Assembly (NCBI GenBank): GCA_963732585.1
Contig: CAVSZY010000003.1
Coordinates: forward strand, 620,001-684,000
DNA: 64,000 nucleotides
Source of the DNA: WLMZ01 sp963732585
Lineage (GTDB): Bacteria; Actinomycetota; Acidimicrobiia; Acidimicrobiales; Ilumatobacteraceae
Reading direction: 5' to 3'
The translations under genes were made by a program, and so were the position numbers. The notes below the pieces were generated by a model. The model did no database searches. It was not told where the DNA came from and saw only the letters and a program-made list of their open reading frames with translations. Shown piece after piece: positions 21,674-31,145 of this stretch (its first letter is position 1; the number at the start of each line of letters is the position of its first letter).

Positions 21674-22530
21674 GCGGTGTGCTCATCGTTGCCCACCATC
21701 AGCGTCCTGAGGCCGCCGCGCTGGCCACACAGGCCGCGACCTGGTTGCAAGCACACGGCCACGACGTGTGGATGCCAACCGAGGACGCCAACGTCCTCGG
21801 GTTGCACAGCCTCGGCAGTGCCCGCCCAGCGAATGAAGCCTCGCTGGCGCTGGCCCTCGGCGGTGACGGCACGATGTTGCGCACCGTGAAGTTGCTCGGC
21901 GGGGCCTCCACGCCGGTGATCGGCGTCAACGTCGGCGTTCTCGGCTATCTGATCGAGATCGAACCCGCCGAGCTGATCTCCGCCCTGACCCGTTGGTTCG
22001 ATACCAGCGCCAAGGACTGGCACATCGAGGAACGGATGATGCTAGAGGTCGCCCTTGATCGCCGAGACAGCGACGGCAACGAAGTCTGGAAGGCGCTCAA
22101 CGAAGTGGTGCTGGAAAAGGGCACCGCGGGACACACCGTGCGGCTCAACGTGGCCATCGACGGCGTCGCCTTCACCTCGTACGCTGCCGACGGGTTGATC
22201 GTCGCCACCCCGACCGGTTCGACCGCGTATTCGCTGTCGGCCCGCGGGCCGATCGTGTCGCCGACGCACCGGGCGATGTTGCTCACCCCGGTGTCACCGC
22301 ACATGCTTTTCGATCGGGCCTTGGTGCTCGATCCCGACGAACTGATCGCCGTGACCGTCGATGGCTACCGCCCGGTGGAGGTGACGATCGATGGTCAGCG
22401 GGTGGCGACGCTGACGGAAGGCGATACCGTTCGGTGCCGACCGGCAGACGCAACTGCCCAATTTGTGCGGTTTGGCCCGCGCCAGTTCCACCAGATTTTG
22501 AAATCGAAGTTTGGATTGGCTGATCGCTAA
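21670..22530 (+). CDS. nadK: NAD kinase
   Basis: 286 residues from the GTG at 21670 that overlaps the tlyA stop. It phosphorylates NAD to NADP. Motifs are GGDGTMLRTVKLLGG (the GGDG phosphate loop), GVNVGVLGYLIEIE, and the second signature TPTGSTAYSLSARGPIVSP. The last part is the usual beta-rich domain ending with VRFGPRQFHQILKSKFGL. It sits in the common actinobacterial order tlyA-nadK-recN and is translationally coupled at both ends. Confidence 0.95.
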   Translation: MSGVLIVAHHQRPEAAALATQAATWLQAHGHDVWMPTEDANVLGLHSLGSARPANEASLALALGGDGTMLRTVKLLGGASTPVIGVNVGVLGYLIEIEPAELISALTRWFDTSAKDWHIEERMMLEVALDRRDSDGNEVWKALNEVVLEKGTAGHTVRLNVAIDGVAFTSYAADGLIVATPTGSTAYSLSARGPIVSPTHRAMLLTPVSPHMLFDRALVLDPDELIAVTVDGYRPVEVTIDGQRVATLTEGDTVRCRPADATAQFVRFGPRQFHQILKSKFGLADR

Positions 22531-24107
22531 TGCTTGTAGAACTGCACATCGAAAACCTTGGTGTCATCGACCGGTTGGACCTTCCGCTGGCCTCAGGGAT
22601 GACCGCGCTCACCGGCGAGACCGGCGCCGGCAAAACCATGCTCGTCGAGGCGATCTCGCTGCTCGTCGGCGGCCGAGCCGACGCTGGCATCGTGCGCCAC
22701 GGCACCACCGAAGCCCGTATCGAGGGCCGCTTCGTCGACGATGACGAAGAGTTCGTCATCGCTCGAGTGATCCCCGCCGACGGCCGCTCCCGAGGCTATA
22801 TCAACGGTCGCCTGGCCACCGTTGGCCAACTCGAAGAACTTGGCCGCCGACTGGTCGATCTGCACGGCCAACACGCCCATCAAAGTCTGCTGGTCAGCGG
22901 CGCGCAACGAGACGCCCTCGATCGCTTCGGGGCGATCGACGCCGAGCCGTTGCGTGCCGCCCGGCACCGGATCAGCGAGTTACGCCAGGCGATCGAGGCG
23001 TTGGGTGGCGACGCCCGGTCGCGGGCACGCGAGCTCGATCTGTTGCGCTTTCAGCTCGACGAGATCGCCACCGCGGCGATCTCGGACCCCGACGAGGAGA
23101 CCTTGCTCGACCGCGAGCAAGACGTCCTGGCCGATGCCAGTGCCCATCGCCAAGCCGCGCAGCAAGCCACCGAGGGCTTGGTCGCCGACGCTGGCGTGAT
23201 CGATCTGCTGCGCGCTGTGCTGACAACACTGGGCACACGTCTGCCGACGGCGACGGTGGCCGATCGAGTGCGCGGGGCGATCGTCGAGCTCGAAGATTGC
23301 GTCGGCGAACTGCGGGCCATTTCCGAGGTCATCGAAGAGAACCCGCAGCGCCTCGCCGAGCTGCGTCACCGCCGCCAGATGTTGCGTGACCTGCGGCGCA
23401 AGTACGGCGAGACGCTGTCCGAGGTGCTGCAATACTTCACCGAAACCAGCGCACGTCACGCCGAGTTGGCCTCCTACGACGAACGACTCGCCGTCTTAGA
23501 ACACGAGATGGCCGCGGCCCAGGCTGAGTATTCGGCGGCCAGCGACCTGCTGCTGTTCGCTCGCCGAGCGGCCGCCACGCCGCTGGCCGATCAGGTCAGC
23601 GCCCGCCTTCGATTACTGGCGATGCCGCACGCGGTGATCGAGATCGCTGTCGATGGTCAGGCCGGACAAGACGTCCACTTCCTGCTCAGCGCCAATCCGG
23701 GCAGCGTCGCTCAGCCGCTGAACAAGGTGGCCAGCGGGGGCGAGCTGGCGCGCACGATGCTCGCGCTGCGCCTGGTGTTGACCGCCGCGCCGGAGGTGTT
23801 GATCTTCGACGAGGTGGACGCTGGCATTGGCGGCGCGGCGGCGCTGTCGGTCGGCCAAGCCCTAGCCGAATTGGCCGGCAACCACCAGGTTCTTGTCGTC
23901 ACCCATCTCGCTCAGGTCGCGGCGTGCGCCGATCATCAGGTGGCGGTCTCGAAGATCGCCACGGCGACGTCGACCACTGCGGCCGCCGATCCCATCGACG
24001 GTGAACAGCGCGTGATCGAGATCTCGCGCATGCTTTCCGGGGTCACCGAGAGCAAAGCAGCACGCGAACATGCACTGGAACTGCTGCAGTCGCCAACGAG
24101 TGTGTAA
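22530..24107 (+). CDS. recN: DNA repair protein RecN
   Basis: 525 residues. An SMC-like ATPase that acts at DNA double-strand breaks. Walker A GETGAGKTMLVEAI is near residue 31. A central coiled-coil region follows (HRRQMLRDLRRKYGETLSEV). The ABC signature ASGGELARTMLALRL and Walker B EVLIFDEVDAGIGGAA are near the C-terminus. The ATG overlaps the nadK stop by 1 nt (TAATG). Confidence 0.95.
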   Translation: MLVELHIENLGVIDRLDLPLASGMTALTGETGAGKTMLVEAISLLVGGRADAGIVRHGTTEARIEGRFVDDDEEFVIARVIPADGRSRGYINGRLATVGQLEELGRRLVDLHGQHAHQSLLVSGAQRDALDRFGAIDAEPLRAARHRISELRQAIEALGGDARSRARELDLLRFQLDEIATAAISDPDEETLLDREQDVLADASAHRQAAQQATEGLVADAGVIDLLRAVLTTLGTRLPTATVADRVRGAIVELEDCVGELRAISEVIEENPQRLAELRHRRQMLRDLRRKYGETLSEVLQYFTETSARHAELASYDERLAVLEHEMAAAQAEYSAASDLLLFARRAAATPLADQVSARLRLLAMPHAVIEIAVDGQAGQDVHFLLSANPGSVAQPLNKVASGGELARTMLALRLVLTAAPEVLIFDEVDAGIGGAAALSVGQALAELAGNHQVLVVTHLAQVAACADHQVAVSKIATATSTTAAADPIDGEQRVIEISRMLSGVTESKAAREHALELLQSPTSV

Positions 24108-24206
24108 AGAGCCAGGTCAACGCCTATCGCCATTCCCCCTCGCTGCGGGTTGAGCGCGATACGCTGGTCTCCCGTCGTAGTTGTTGTTGACGGAAGGCCG
24201 TACCCC

Positions 24207-25871
24207 ATGCCCAAGCACATTTTCGTGACAGGTGGCGTTGCCAGCTCGCTTGGAAAAGGGATTACCGGCTCCTCGCTCGGTCGTCTCTTGAAGATGCGGG
24301 GCTTGCGCGTGACCATGCAAAAGCTCGATCCGTATATCAATATCGATCCGGGGACGATGAACCCGTTCGAGCACGGTGAGGTGTTCGTCACCGACGATGG
24401 CGGCGAGACCGACCTCGACCTCGGCCACTACGAACGCTTCATCGACGAGTCGCTGAGCCGCAACAGCAACGCGACCACGGGGAGCATCTACCAGGCGGTA
24501 CTGGCCGCCGAACGGCGCGGCGACTATCTCGGCAAGACCGTGCAAGTCATCCCCCACATCACCGATGAAATCAAACGGCGCATCCATCGTTTGGCCACCG
24601 ATGACGTCGACGTCGTCATCACCGAGGTCGGTGGCACGGTCGGTGACATCGAGATCCTGCCGTTTCTGGAAGCGATTCGCCAGTTCCGCAAAGAGGTCGG
24701 CCGCGACAACGTCTGCTACGTGCATGTCACCCTGGTGCCCTTCATCGGCCCGAGCGGTGAGCAGAAGACCAAACCAACGCAGCACAGCGTCACCGAGCTG
24801 CGCAGCCGCGGCATCCAACCCGACGTCATCGTCTGTCGCAGTGAGGCCCCGCTCAGCCAAAACCTGAAGCGCAAGATCTCCAACCTGTGCGACGTCGACG
24901 AGAACGCGGTGGTCAACGCTGCGGACGCTCGCAACATCTACGAACTGCCGTTGATCCTGCACGACGAGGGCCTTGACGACGTGGTCTGCAGCGTGCTCAA
25001 GCTCGACGCCGAAATCGATCTGTCGTCGTGGCAGAGCGTGGTCGACAGCGTCGAGGCGGCGACGACGCCGGTGCGCATCGGCCTGATCGGCAAGTATGTC
25101 GATCTGCAGGATGCCTACCTCAGCGTCGCCGAGAGCCTGCGTCATGCGGGCTTCCATCATGGAGCCAAGGTCGAAATCGATTGGGTGCAAGCCGAAGAGG
25201 TGGAAGGCTTACTCGCCGAAGGTCGTCTCGCTGGCCTCGACGGGATCATCATCGCCGGTGGTTTCGGCGAACGAGGTTTCGAGGGCAAGATCGCCGCTGC
25301 GCAGTTCGCCAGGACCAACAAGCTGCCCTGCCTTGGTATTTGTCTCGGCCTGCAAGCAATGGCCGTCGAGTTCGCTCGCAACGTCATGGGGCTGGCCGGG
25401 GCCAACTCGACAGAGATGGATCCGCAGACGCCTCACCCGATCATCGACCTGATGCACGACCAACGCAACGTCAGCGACAAGGGCGGCACGCAGCGACTCG
25501 GGGCCTTCTACGCCATTCTCGAGCCAGGCAGCCGGGTGCATGCCGCCTACGGCGAGCCGGTAGTCAGCGAACGCCACCGCCATCGCTACGAGCTCAATGC
25601 ACAGCTGAAGACCCGCCTGGAAGCTGCTGGCTTGCGCTGCAGTGGTTTGTCACCCGACCGTCGCCTCGTCGAGTTCATCGAGTTGGCCGATCACCCGTTC
25701 TGGGTCGGCACACAGGCCCACCCCGAGTTCAAGAGCCGCCCCGATCACGCCCACCCGCTGTTCCGTGAGCTGATCGGCGAGGCCTTGGCGTTTCGCGCCC
25801 AGCGCGCCGACAACGATGGGCCGACCGTCCATCTGGTCAGCCCGCCACCGGCGATCCAATCCGTGGCGTGA
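24207..25871 (+). CDS. pyrG: CTP synthase
   Basis: 554 residues. Converts UTP to CTP with glutamine or ammonia. The N-terminal synthase domain opens KHIFVTGGVASSLGKG and includes EHGEVFVTDDGGETDLDLGH. The C-terminal class I amidotransferase domain has the nucleophile in CLGICLGLQAMAVEF and the His/Glu pair in GTQAHPEF. The ATG at 24207 is chosen because the earlier in-frame extension (24150) is not conserved. The 99-bp gap after recN contains a TACGCT -10-like box at 24160-24165 and a GGAAGG SD-like motif. Confidence 0.97.
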   Translation: MPKHIFVTGGVASSLGKGITGSSLGRLLKMRGLRVTMQKLDPYINIDPGTMNPFEHGEVFVTDDGGETDLDLGHYERFIDESLSRNSNATTGSIYQAVLAAERRGDYLGKTVQVIPHITDEIKRRIHRLATDDVDVVITEVGGTVGDIEILPFLEAIRQFRKEVGRDNVCYVHVTLVPFIGPSGEQKTKPTQHSVTELRSRGIQPDVIVCRSEAPLSQNLKRKISNLCDVDENAVVNAADARNIYELPLILHDEGLDDVVCSVLKLDAEIDLSSWQSVVDSVEAATTPVRIGLIGKYVDLQDAYLSVAESLRHAGFHHGAKVEIDWVQAEEVEGLLAEGRLAGLDGIIIAGGFGERGFEGKIAAAQFARTNKLPCLGICLGLQAMAVEFARNVMGLAGANSTEMDPQTPHPIIDLMHDQRNVSDKGGTQRLGAFYAILEPGSRVHAAYGEPVVSERHRHRYELNAQLKTRLEAAGLRCSGLSPDRRLVEFIELADHPFWVGTQAHPEFKSRPDHAHPLFRELIGEALAFRAQRADNDGPTVHLVSPPPAIQSVA

Positions 25872-26434
25872 GCGGTTTTCGGCACCTCGACGACAGGATC
25901 GTCCACCAGGGTTACATCTGGCATGTCGCCGTCGGCACCTATCAGGCACCGGACGGTTCGACGTTCACCCGCGACATCGTCCGTTCGCCTGGGGCGGTCG
26001 GCGTCGTACCGCTGCTGCGCGCTGACGACGGCAGCCTCTCCGTGGTGCTCGTACGTCAGTACCGTGCTGCCTACGACACCTGGCTGTTGGAGATTCCCGC
26101 CGGGATGCGCGACGTGCCCGACGAAGATCCGGCCGACACGGCGCACCGCGAACTCCAAGAAGAGACGGGGCTGCAGGCCGGCTCGTTGAGCTTTGTCAGC
26201 ACCTTCTTTCCGGCGGCCGGGATGACCGATTCTGTGTTGCACCTGTATGTCGCCGAGGATTTGGTGCAGGTTGAGCGTTCGACGCACGGCCCGGAGGAAG
26301 ACCACATGGAGATCGTCGTCATCGCCTTGGACGAGGCGCTGGCGATGGTCGATCGGGGAGAGATCAACGATGCCAAGTCGGTGATCGGGCTGTTGCAGGT
26401 CGATCGACGGCTGCGCCAACCGGAGGCGCAATGA
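25868..26434 (+). CDS. NUDIX hydrolase, ADP-ribose pyrophosphatase-like
   Basis: 188 residues. The NUDIX box is GMRDVPDEDPADTAHRELQEETGL from residue 78 (G-x5-E-x7-REL-x-EE-x-GL layout, given here by key residues G, E, R, E, E, G). An ADP-ribose hydrolase is suggested by RDIVRSPGAVGVVPLL upstream of the box and PAAGMTDSVLHLYVA downstream. It overlaps pyrG and xerD by 4 nt each, so it forms part of a pyrG-nudix-xerD operon common in actinobacteria. Confidence 0.88.
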   Translation: MSGFRHLDDRIVHQGYIWHVAVGTYQAPDGSTFTRDIVRSPGAVGVVPLLRADDGSLSVVLVRQYRAAYDTWLLEIPAGMRDVPDEDPADTAHRELQEETGLQAGSLSFVSTFFPAAGMTDSVLHLYVAEDLVQVERSTHGPEEDHMEIVVIALDEALAMVDRGEINDAKSVIGLLQVDRRLRQPEAQ

Positions 26435-27378
26435 CGATCACCGATGGCCTCTTACCACCGCTTGCCGAAGCCTTTTTGGATTCTCTGGTCAATGAACGTG
26501 GGCGGGCACGCAACACGGTCGCCGCCTATCGCCGCGACCTCGAAGACTTGGCCACATGGGCGTCGGAGAGCGGGAATCTGGCGCCGGAGGGCATCGTTGC
26601 GTTGCAGGTGGAGCAGTTGGAAGCCTTCGTCAACCTGCGCCGCAGCGTCAAGGCACCATCGAGCGTGGCCCGCCAACTGGCGGCAATCCGCATGTTCTAC
26701 CGATTCGCCGTCGAGGAGGACGTTCGTCTCGACGACCCGACCCAGCAGCTCGATGGCGTGCGAGTGCCCTCGGGCATCCCCAAGCCGTTGAGCGAGGCCG
26801 AGGTCGCCCAATTACTGGCCGCAGCGCAAGGCGCTGATCCGGCCAGTCGGCGTGACCTGGCCTTGATCGAGTTCATGTACGCCACCGGGGCCCGTGTCAG
26901 CGAGGCCGTCAACTTGTCGCTTGGCGACATCGACCTTGAGGACAACCTGGTGCGCTTGTTTGGCAAAGGCAGCAAGGAACGGATCGTGCCGTTCGGGCGC
27001 TCGGCGGCCAGTGCCTTGCGGGCCTGGCTTGCGCCCGAGGGCCGGGCGTTATTGGTGCCGGCGCGTCGGGCGCGGCGCAGCGACGCCGAAGCACTGTTCC
27101 TCAACCTGCACGGGGCCCGCCTCACCCGACAGAGCACCTGGCTGATCTTGCGGCATTACGGTGAGACCTGCGGCCTCGGCGATCGCCTTTCGCCGCACGT
27201 CTTGCGCCACTCCTGTGCCACCCATCTGCTCGACCACGGCGCCGATCTGCGCGTGGTGCAAGAGCTGCTCGGGCATGTCTCGATCAGCACGACGCAGCTG
27301 TATACCAAGGTCTCCCAGGAGCGACTCTTTCAGGTGTACCGCGATGCCCACCCACGAGCACAGCGCGGCGCGGCATGA
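26431..27378 (+). CDS. xerD: Tyrosine site-specific recombinase XerD
   Basis: 315 residues. Resolves chromosome dimers at dif with XerC and FtsK. The N-terminal SAM-like core-binding domain starts with AEAFLDSLVNERGRARNTVA. The catalytic domain has the first Arg in ATGARVSEAVNLSLGDID, Lys in LFGKGSKERIVPFG, HVLRHSCATHLL (His, Arg), HVSISTTQLYTKVSQERL with the nucleophilic Tyr. The position between nudix and scpA is typical for XerD in this phylum rather than a mobile-element integrase. Confidence 0.9.
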   Translation: MTITDGLLPPLAEAFLDSLVNERGRARNTVAAYRRDLEDLATWASESGNLAPEGIVALQVEQLEAFVNLRRSVKAPSSVARQLAAIRMFYRFAVEEDVRLDDPTQQLDGVRVPSGIPKPLSEAEVAQLLAAAQGADPASRRDLALIEFMYATGARVSEAVNLSLGDIDLEDNLVRLFGKGSKERIVPFGRSAASALRAWLAPEGRALLVPARRARRSDAEALFLNLHGARLTRQSTWLILRHYGETCGLGDRLSPHVLRHSCATHLLDHGADLRVVQELLGHVSISTTQLYTKVSQERLFQVYRDAHPRAQRGAA

Positions 27379-27863
27379 GCAGTGACCGCATCAACCGTGC
27401 GGTCGAGCACGGACCCGTGCATTGGTTGCACCTGTCCAAGCGGTTCTTCGGTTCATGGTCAAGCGCCCAGCCGCCGGTTGAGGACCGGGAATGGGCGCTG
27501 TCGTGGCTGCTACCGGGCGAGGCGGCCCTGTGGGAGTCGATGCCCGTCGAAGATCTGCGCCACACCATCAGGGTGGCCCGGGCCTACCTGGCCGCGAGCC
27601 CTGAGGCCACGCGGGCCGAGATGGCTGCAGCGTTGTTGCACGACATCGGCAAGGTGGCGTCCGGGCTGGGGACGATGGGGCGCGTTGCCGCCAAAGTGAT
27701 CGGGCCGCGCTCCCGGCGCTTCAAGTTGTATGCCGACCACGAACCGATCGGTGCCGACATGTTGCGCCACGCTGGATCGGATCCGCTGACCATCGAGATG
27801 ATCGATGGCACCGTGCAGGATGTGTCGCTGCTGGCCAAACTCCTGGCCGCCGACAACTCCTGA
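27375..27863 (+). CDS. HD-domain phosphohydrolase-like protein
   Basis: 162 residues. The HD motif is clear: HTIRVARAYLAA, then LLHDIGKVASGLGT with the His-Asp pair, and a later His in YADHEPIGADMLRHAG. HD proteins hydrolyse phosphate esters on nucleotides or other small molecules. The substrate is not known here. Overlap of 4 nt with xerD indicates coupling. It converges with trpS, with only 1 bp between the stops. Confidence 0.8.
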   Translation: MSSDRINRAVEHGPVHWLHLSKRFFGSWSSAQPPVEDREWALSWLLPGEAALWESMPVEDLRHTIRVARAYLAASPEATRAEMAAALLHDIGKVASGLGTMGRVAAKVIGPRSRRFKLYADHEPIGADMLRHAGSDPLTIEMIDGTVQDVSLLAKLLAADNS

Positions 27864-27864
27864 A

Positions 27865-28854
27865 TCAGCCGGGGCGTACGAGTCCGAGGTTGGTGTAGGC
27901 CCGCTCCAAGGTTGCCTCGGCGACCTCGTTGGCTCGCTGCGCGCCTTTACGGATCAACGCGGTCAGTTCGCCACGGTCGTCGAGTAACTCGTGGTAGCGC
28001 TTCTGGATCGGTTCGATGAGGGCGACCACGGCCGCGCCGGCGTCGGCCTTCAACGGCCCGTACTGCGAATACTCTTCGGCGATCGACAGCGCCGATCGTC
28101 CGGTGGCGGCGGCGAAAATCTCCAGCAGGTTGGTGATCCCCGGCTTGGCCTCGCGGTCGAAACGAACCTCGGAGTCGCTGTCGGTGACGGCTCGCTTGAA
28201 CTTGCGGGCGATCGCCGCCGGATCGTCGAGCAGGTTGATCAACCCGGAACCGCTCTCCGTCGACTTGCTCATCTTCGCCGTCGGATCCTGCAGGTCCATG
28301 ATCCTCGCCCCGGCCAACGGGGTGACCGCCTTGGGGACGACGAAGGTCTCGCCGAAGCGGCTGTTGAAACGGATGGCGATATCGCGGGTGATCTCGATGT
28401 GCTGGCGTTGATCGTCGCCTACCGGCACCTCTTGCGCGTCGTAGAGCAGGATGTCGGCGGCCTGCAGCGTCGGGTAGGTGAACAACCCGGCGGAAATGAA
28501 TTCGCCCTCACGCTTGGCCGTCTTGTCCTTGAACTGCGTCATCCGGCTGAGCTCGCCATAGCTGACGTTGCACTGCATCACCCAGGCCAGCTGCGCATGC
28601 GCCGGGACATGGCTTTGCACAAACACGGTGGCGACGTCGGGGTCGAGGCCGATGGCGAACAGCATCGCCGCCAGCTTCAACGTGGTCTCGCCGACAACGC
28701 CCGGCTGCTCGGTGACCGTCAGCGCATGCAGGTCGACGATGCCGAAAAACACGTCGTTGTCGTGCTGCACATCAACCCAGCCGCGCAACGCCCCGAGGTA
28801 GTTTCCAAGGTGGACGTCGCCGGTTGGCTGGATGCAGGACAGGATGCGAATCAC
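27865..28854 (-). CDS. trpS: Tryptophanyl-tRNA synthetase
   Basis: 329 residues. Class I synthetase charging tRNA-Trp. HIGH motif region PTGDVHLGNYLGALRGW, tryptophan pocket FTYPTLQAADILLYDA and GDDQRQHIEITRDIAIRFN, and KMSKS at TAKMSKSTESG. The start is GTG at 28854, supported by a TAGCCT -10-like box 6 nt upstream with no SD (leaderless). It is divergent from scpA with overlapping promoters. Confidence 0.96.
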   Translation of the reverse strand: MIRILSCIQPTGDVHLGNYLGALRGWVDVQHDNDVFFGIVDLHALTVTEQPGVVGETTLKLAAMLFAIGLDPDVATVFVQSHVPAHAQLAWVMQCNVSYGELSRMTQFKDKTAKREGEFISAGLFTYPTLQAADILLYDAQEVPVGDDQRQHIEITRDIAIRFNSRFGETFVVPKAVTPLAGARIMDLQDPTAKMSKSTESGSGLINLLDDPAAIARKFKRAVTDSDSEVRFDREAKPGITNLLEIFAAATGRSALSIAEEYSQYGPLKADAGAAVVALIEPIQKRYHELLDDRGELTALIRKGAQRANEVAEATLERAYTNLGLVRPG

Positions 28855-28860
28855 CCCGCA

Positions 28861-28883
28861 AGGCTAACAGCGGGCAGTAGCGT
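28861..28883. promoter_or_regulatory. Divergent leaderless promoters of trpS and scpA
   Basis: On the minus strand TAGCCT (28861-28866) is 6 nt before the trpS GTG at 28854. On the plus strand TAGCGT (28878-28883) is 7 nt before the scpA GTG at 28891. Neither gene has a Shine-Dalgarno at a normal distance. This fixes the two starts and implies transcripts that begin at the start codon. Confidence 0.5.
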
Positions 28884-28890
28884 GGGAGAA

Positions 28891-29670
28891 GTGGGTTATG
28901 ACGTGTCGACGCCGGTCTTTGAGGGACCATTCGACCTGTTGTTGCACCTGATCCTGCGTGAGCAGGTCGACATCCACGAGGTGTCGCTGTCGCGCATCGT
29001 CGACGCCTACCTGGTCGAGGTTGAAAAGCTGCAGGTGATCAACCTCGAGTTGGCCACCGAGTTTTTGCTGATCGCCGCCACCCTGGTCGAGCTCAAGGCC
29101 CGCCGCCTGCTGCCTGGGCGTGAAGACATCGATATCGACGACGAACTGGCGTTATGGGAAGAACGTGACCTGCTGCTCGCCCGGCTGCTGGAGTGTAAGA
29201 CGTTCAAGGACGTCGCCGCCGTCTTCGCCGCCCTGGCCGAGGACGCCGATCGCGCCTTCTCGCGCACCGCCGGTCCCGATGAGCGCTTCGCCGCGCTGGT
29301 GCCCGATCTGATGGAGGGCGTCAAGGTGCGCCACATCCACGCCGCCTACCTGCGGGTGACGACCCCGAAACCGCCACCGGTGGTCGACCTCTTTCACGTC
29401 TCGATGGTGCGCGCCAGCGTCGCCGATGCCCTCGAAGAGCTGCTCGACGAGCTACCGCGGGTCGGTCGGATCAACTTTCGTCGCCTGACCAGCGGGCTCG
29501 TCGACCGCCTGGAGATCATCGTGCGCTTCCTCGCGTTGCTCGAGCTGTTCAAGCAGGGCATGGTCGAGCTCGATCAGACCGAGCGCTTCGGCGACATCGA
29601 TATCATCTGGACCCCGAATGCCGTGTTCGCCGACGCCGGGCGGATCAGCATCGACGACTACGAGGGCTGA
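28891..29670 (+). CDS. scpA: Segregation and condensation protein A
   Basis: 259 residues from the GTG at 28891. Kleisin subunit that bridges SMC heads in chromosome condensation, with ScpB. Characteristic stretches are VFEGPFDLLLHLILREQVDI, ATEFLLIAATLVELKARRLL, and the C-terminal winged helix around RLEIIVRFLALLELFKQGMV. The longer open frame upstream (to 27991) is antisense to trpS and not coding. The next gene, scpB, begins 1 nt after the stop. Confidence 0.93.
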   Translation: MGYDVSTPVFEGPFDLLLHLILREQVDIHEVSLSRIVDAYLVEVEKLQVINLELATEFLLIAATLVELKARRLLPGREDIDIDDELALWEERDLLLARLLECKTFKDVAAVFAALAEDADRAFSRTAGPDERFAALVPDLMEGVKVRHIHAAYLRVTTPKPPPVVDLFHVSMVRASVADALEELLDELPRVGRINFRRLTSGLVDRLEIIVRFLALLELFKQGMVELDQTERFGDIDIIWTPNAVFADAGRISIDDYEG

Positions 29671-29671
29671 G

Positions 29672-30352
29672 ATGGACCATTTCGACAGCGCACCGACAAC
29701 CGACCCCGCGCTTGACATCGGGCCGACCGCCGATGTGGTGCGGGCCATCGAGGCGATCATCATGGTGGCCACCGAACCGGTGGTGGAAGAACAGCTCGCC
29801 GAGCTCTTGGAGCAACCGACGCAGACCATCGAACAACTCTGCGTGCGCCTGGCCGACGCCTACGATGAGGCCGGTCACGGCTTCCAGTTGGTGCGTATCG
29901 CCGGTGGCTGGCGCTATCAAAGCCGCCCAGAAATGTCGGCCTACGTGGAGCGCTTCCTGCTCGACGGGCAGCGGGCACGGATGAGCGCAGCAGCCTTGGA
30001 GACCCTGGCTATCGTGGCCTACAAGCAACCGATCTCGCGGGCCCAGATCGCCTCGATCCGCGGCGTCGACCCCGACGGCGTGTTGCGCACGTTGCACGCC
30101 CGCGGCTATGTCGACCAGATCGCTATCGACCCCGGGCCGGGCCAGGCCGCGCTGTTCGGAACCACCCCGCAATTCCTGGAAAAGCTCGGCCTCAACTCGT
30201 TGTCCGACCTTCCGGCGCTGGCCGAGTTTGTGCCAGGGGCCAACATCGTCGAAGCGCTGGAGCACGGCTTGCGCGCCCCAGACGCCGATCCAAAGGCATT
30301 GCGCAACTCGACGCTCACCGTGACGCCAACAGTGCCCGACGACGCCTCGTGA
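29672..30352 (+). CDS. scpB: Segregation and condensation protein B
   Basis: 226 residues. Partner of ScpA with two winged-helix domains. Conserved parts are IEAIIMVATEPVVEEQLAEL, LVRIAGGWRYQSRPEMSAYV, AALETLAIVAYKQPISRAQI and IRGVDPDGVLRTLHARGYV. The ATG at 29672 follows the scpA stop directly. A tail of about 35 residues beyond the fold is variable. Gene order scpA-scpB-rluB is widely conserved. Confidence 0.93.
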   Translation: MDHFDSAPTTDPALDIGPTADVVRAIEAIIMVATEPVVEEQLAELLEQPTQTIEQLCVRLADAYDEAGHGFQLVRIAGGWRYQSRPEMSAYVERFLLDGQRARMSAAALETLAIVAYKQPISRAQIASIRGVDPDGVLRTLHARGYVDQIAIDPGPGQAALFGTTPQFLEKLGLNSLSDLPALAEFVPGANIVEALEHGLRAPDADPKALRNSTLTVTPTVPDDAS

Positions 30353-30376
30353 ACGAGCGCGTCCCGAGAAAAGCCG

Positions 30377-31145
30377 TTGTGGGAACAATGGGCCGATCAG
30401 CGAGCGCTGGCCACCGGGGAACGCCTGCAAAAGATCCTGGCGACCCACGGGTGGGGTTCTCGGCGGGTCTGTGAAGACCTGATCAGCGCTGGACGAGTGA
30501 GCGTCAACGGCAAGGTCGCCATTCTCGGGCAACGGGTGGAGATCGAAACCGATGTCGTCTGCGTCGATGACGTGCCGATCGGCATCAAGCCCGACCTCGT
30601 CTACTACCTGTTGAACAAACCAATGGATGTGATCACCAGCGCCTCCGATGAACTTGGCCGTGACGACCGTGGTCGACCTCGTCCCAGCTGAGCCGCGGGT
30701 CTATCCGGTCGGTCGACTCGACGCCGAAACCGAAGGCTTGCTGCTGTTGACCAACGACGGCGAGTTGGCCCATCGCATCACCCACCCGAGTCTTGGCGTC
30801 GAAAAGGAATATCTGGTGCACGTCAACGGCAACGTGCCCGCCAGCGCGCTGCAACGCCTGCGTGACGGCGTCGAACTCGACGATGGGATGACCGCTCCGG
30901 CGCGGGCCAGCCAGATCAGCGCCGGGTTGTTGCGGATCACGATTCACGAGGGCCGCAACCGTCAGGTGCGGCGCATGTGCTCGGCCGTCGGCTTCCCGGT
31001 TCGGCGCTTGGTGCGAGTGCGCATCGGTCCGCTCCGCGACGCCCAACTGCCCCCCGGACGGTGGCGCAACCTGAGCATCGATGAGGTCCGTCAACTGGTC
31101 GAAGCTGTCGCTGGCACACCCCGCCGGTACGATCGACGTTCGTGA
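30377..31145 (+). CDS. rluB: RluB/RsuA-family 23S rRNA pseudouridine synthase (one frameshift)
   Basis: Converts a uridine in rRNA to pseudouridine. The N-terminal S4 domain is GERLQKILATHGWGSRRVCE to SAGRVSVNGK. The catalytic domain is in a second frame, joined by a +1 shift near 30660 (LLNKPMDVITSASDELGR, then TTVVDLVPAEPRVYPVGRLD with the catalytic Asp, then LLLLTNDGELAHRITHPS). It ends with GRNRQVRRMCSAVGFPVRRL. All motifs are intact, so one inserted base is the likely cause. GTG start at 30377 is the best in frame. Overlaps tyrA by 4 nt. Confidence 0.85.
31128..31133 (+). promoter_or_regulatory. -10 box TACGAT upstream of tyrA
   Basis: TACGAT lies 8 nt before the tyrA GTG (31142), inside the end of rluB, with no SD. 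It may give an internal leaderless promoter for tyrA-aroA and the genes beyond. Confidence 0.4.

Noticed and set aside
26431..27378. Tyrosine recombinase as a sign of an integrated element
   Set aside because: It sits in the conserved pyrG-nudix-xerD-scpA context, with no att repeats or phage genes nearby.
27991..28890. Long upstream extension of scpA
   Set aside because: It is antisense to trpS. The scpA start is set by the leaderless promoter at 28878-28883.
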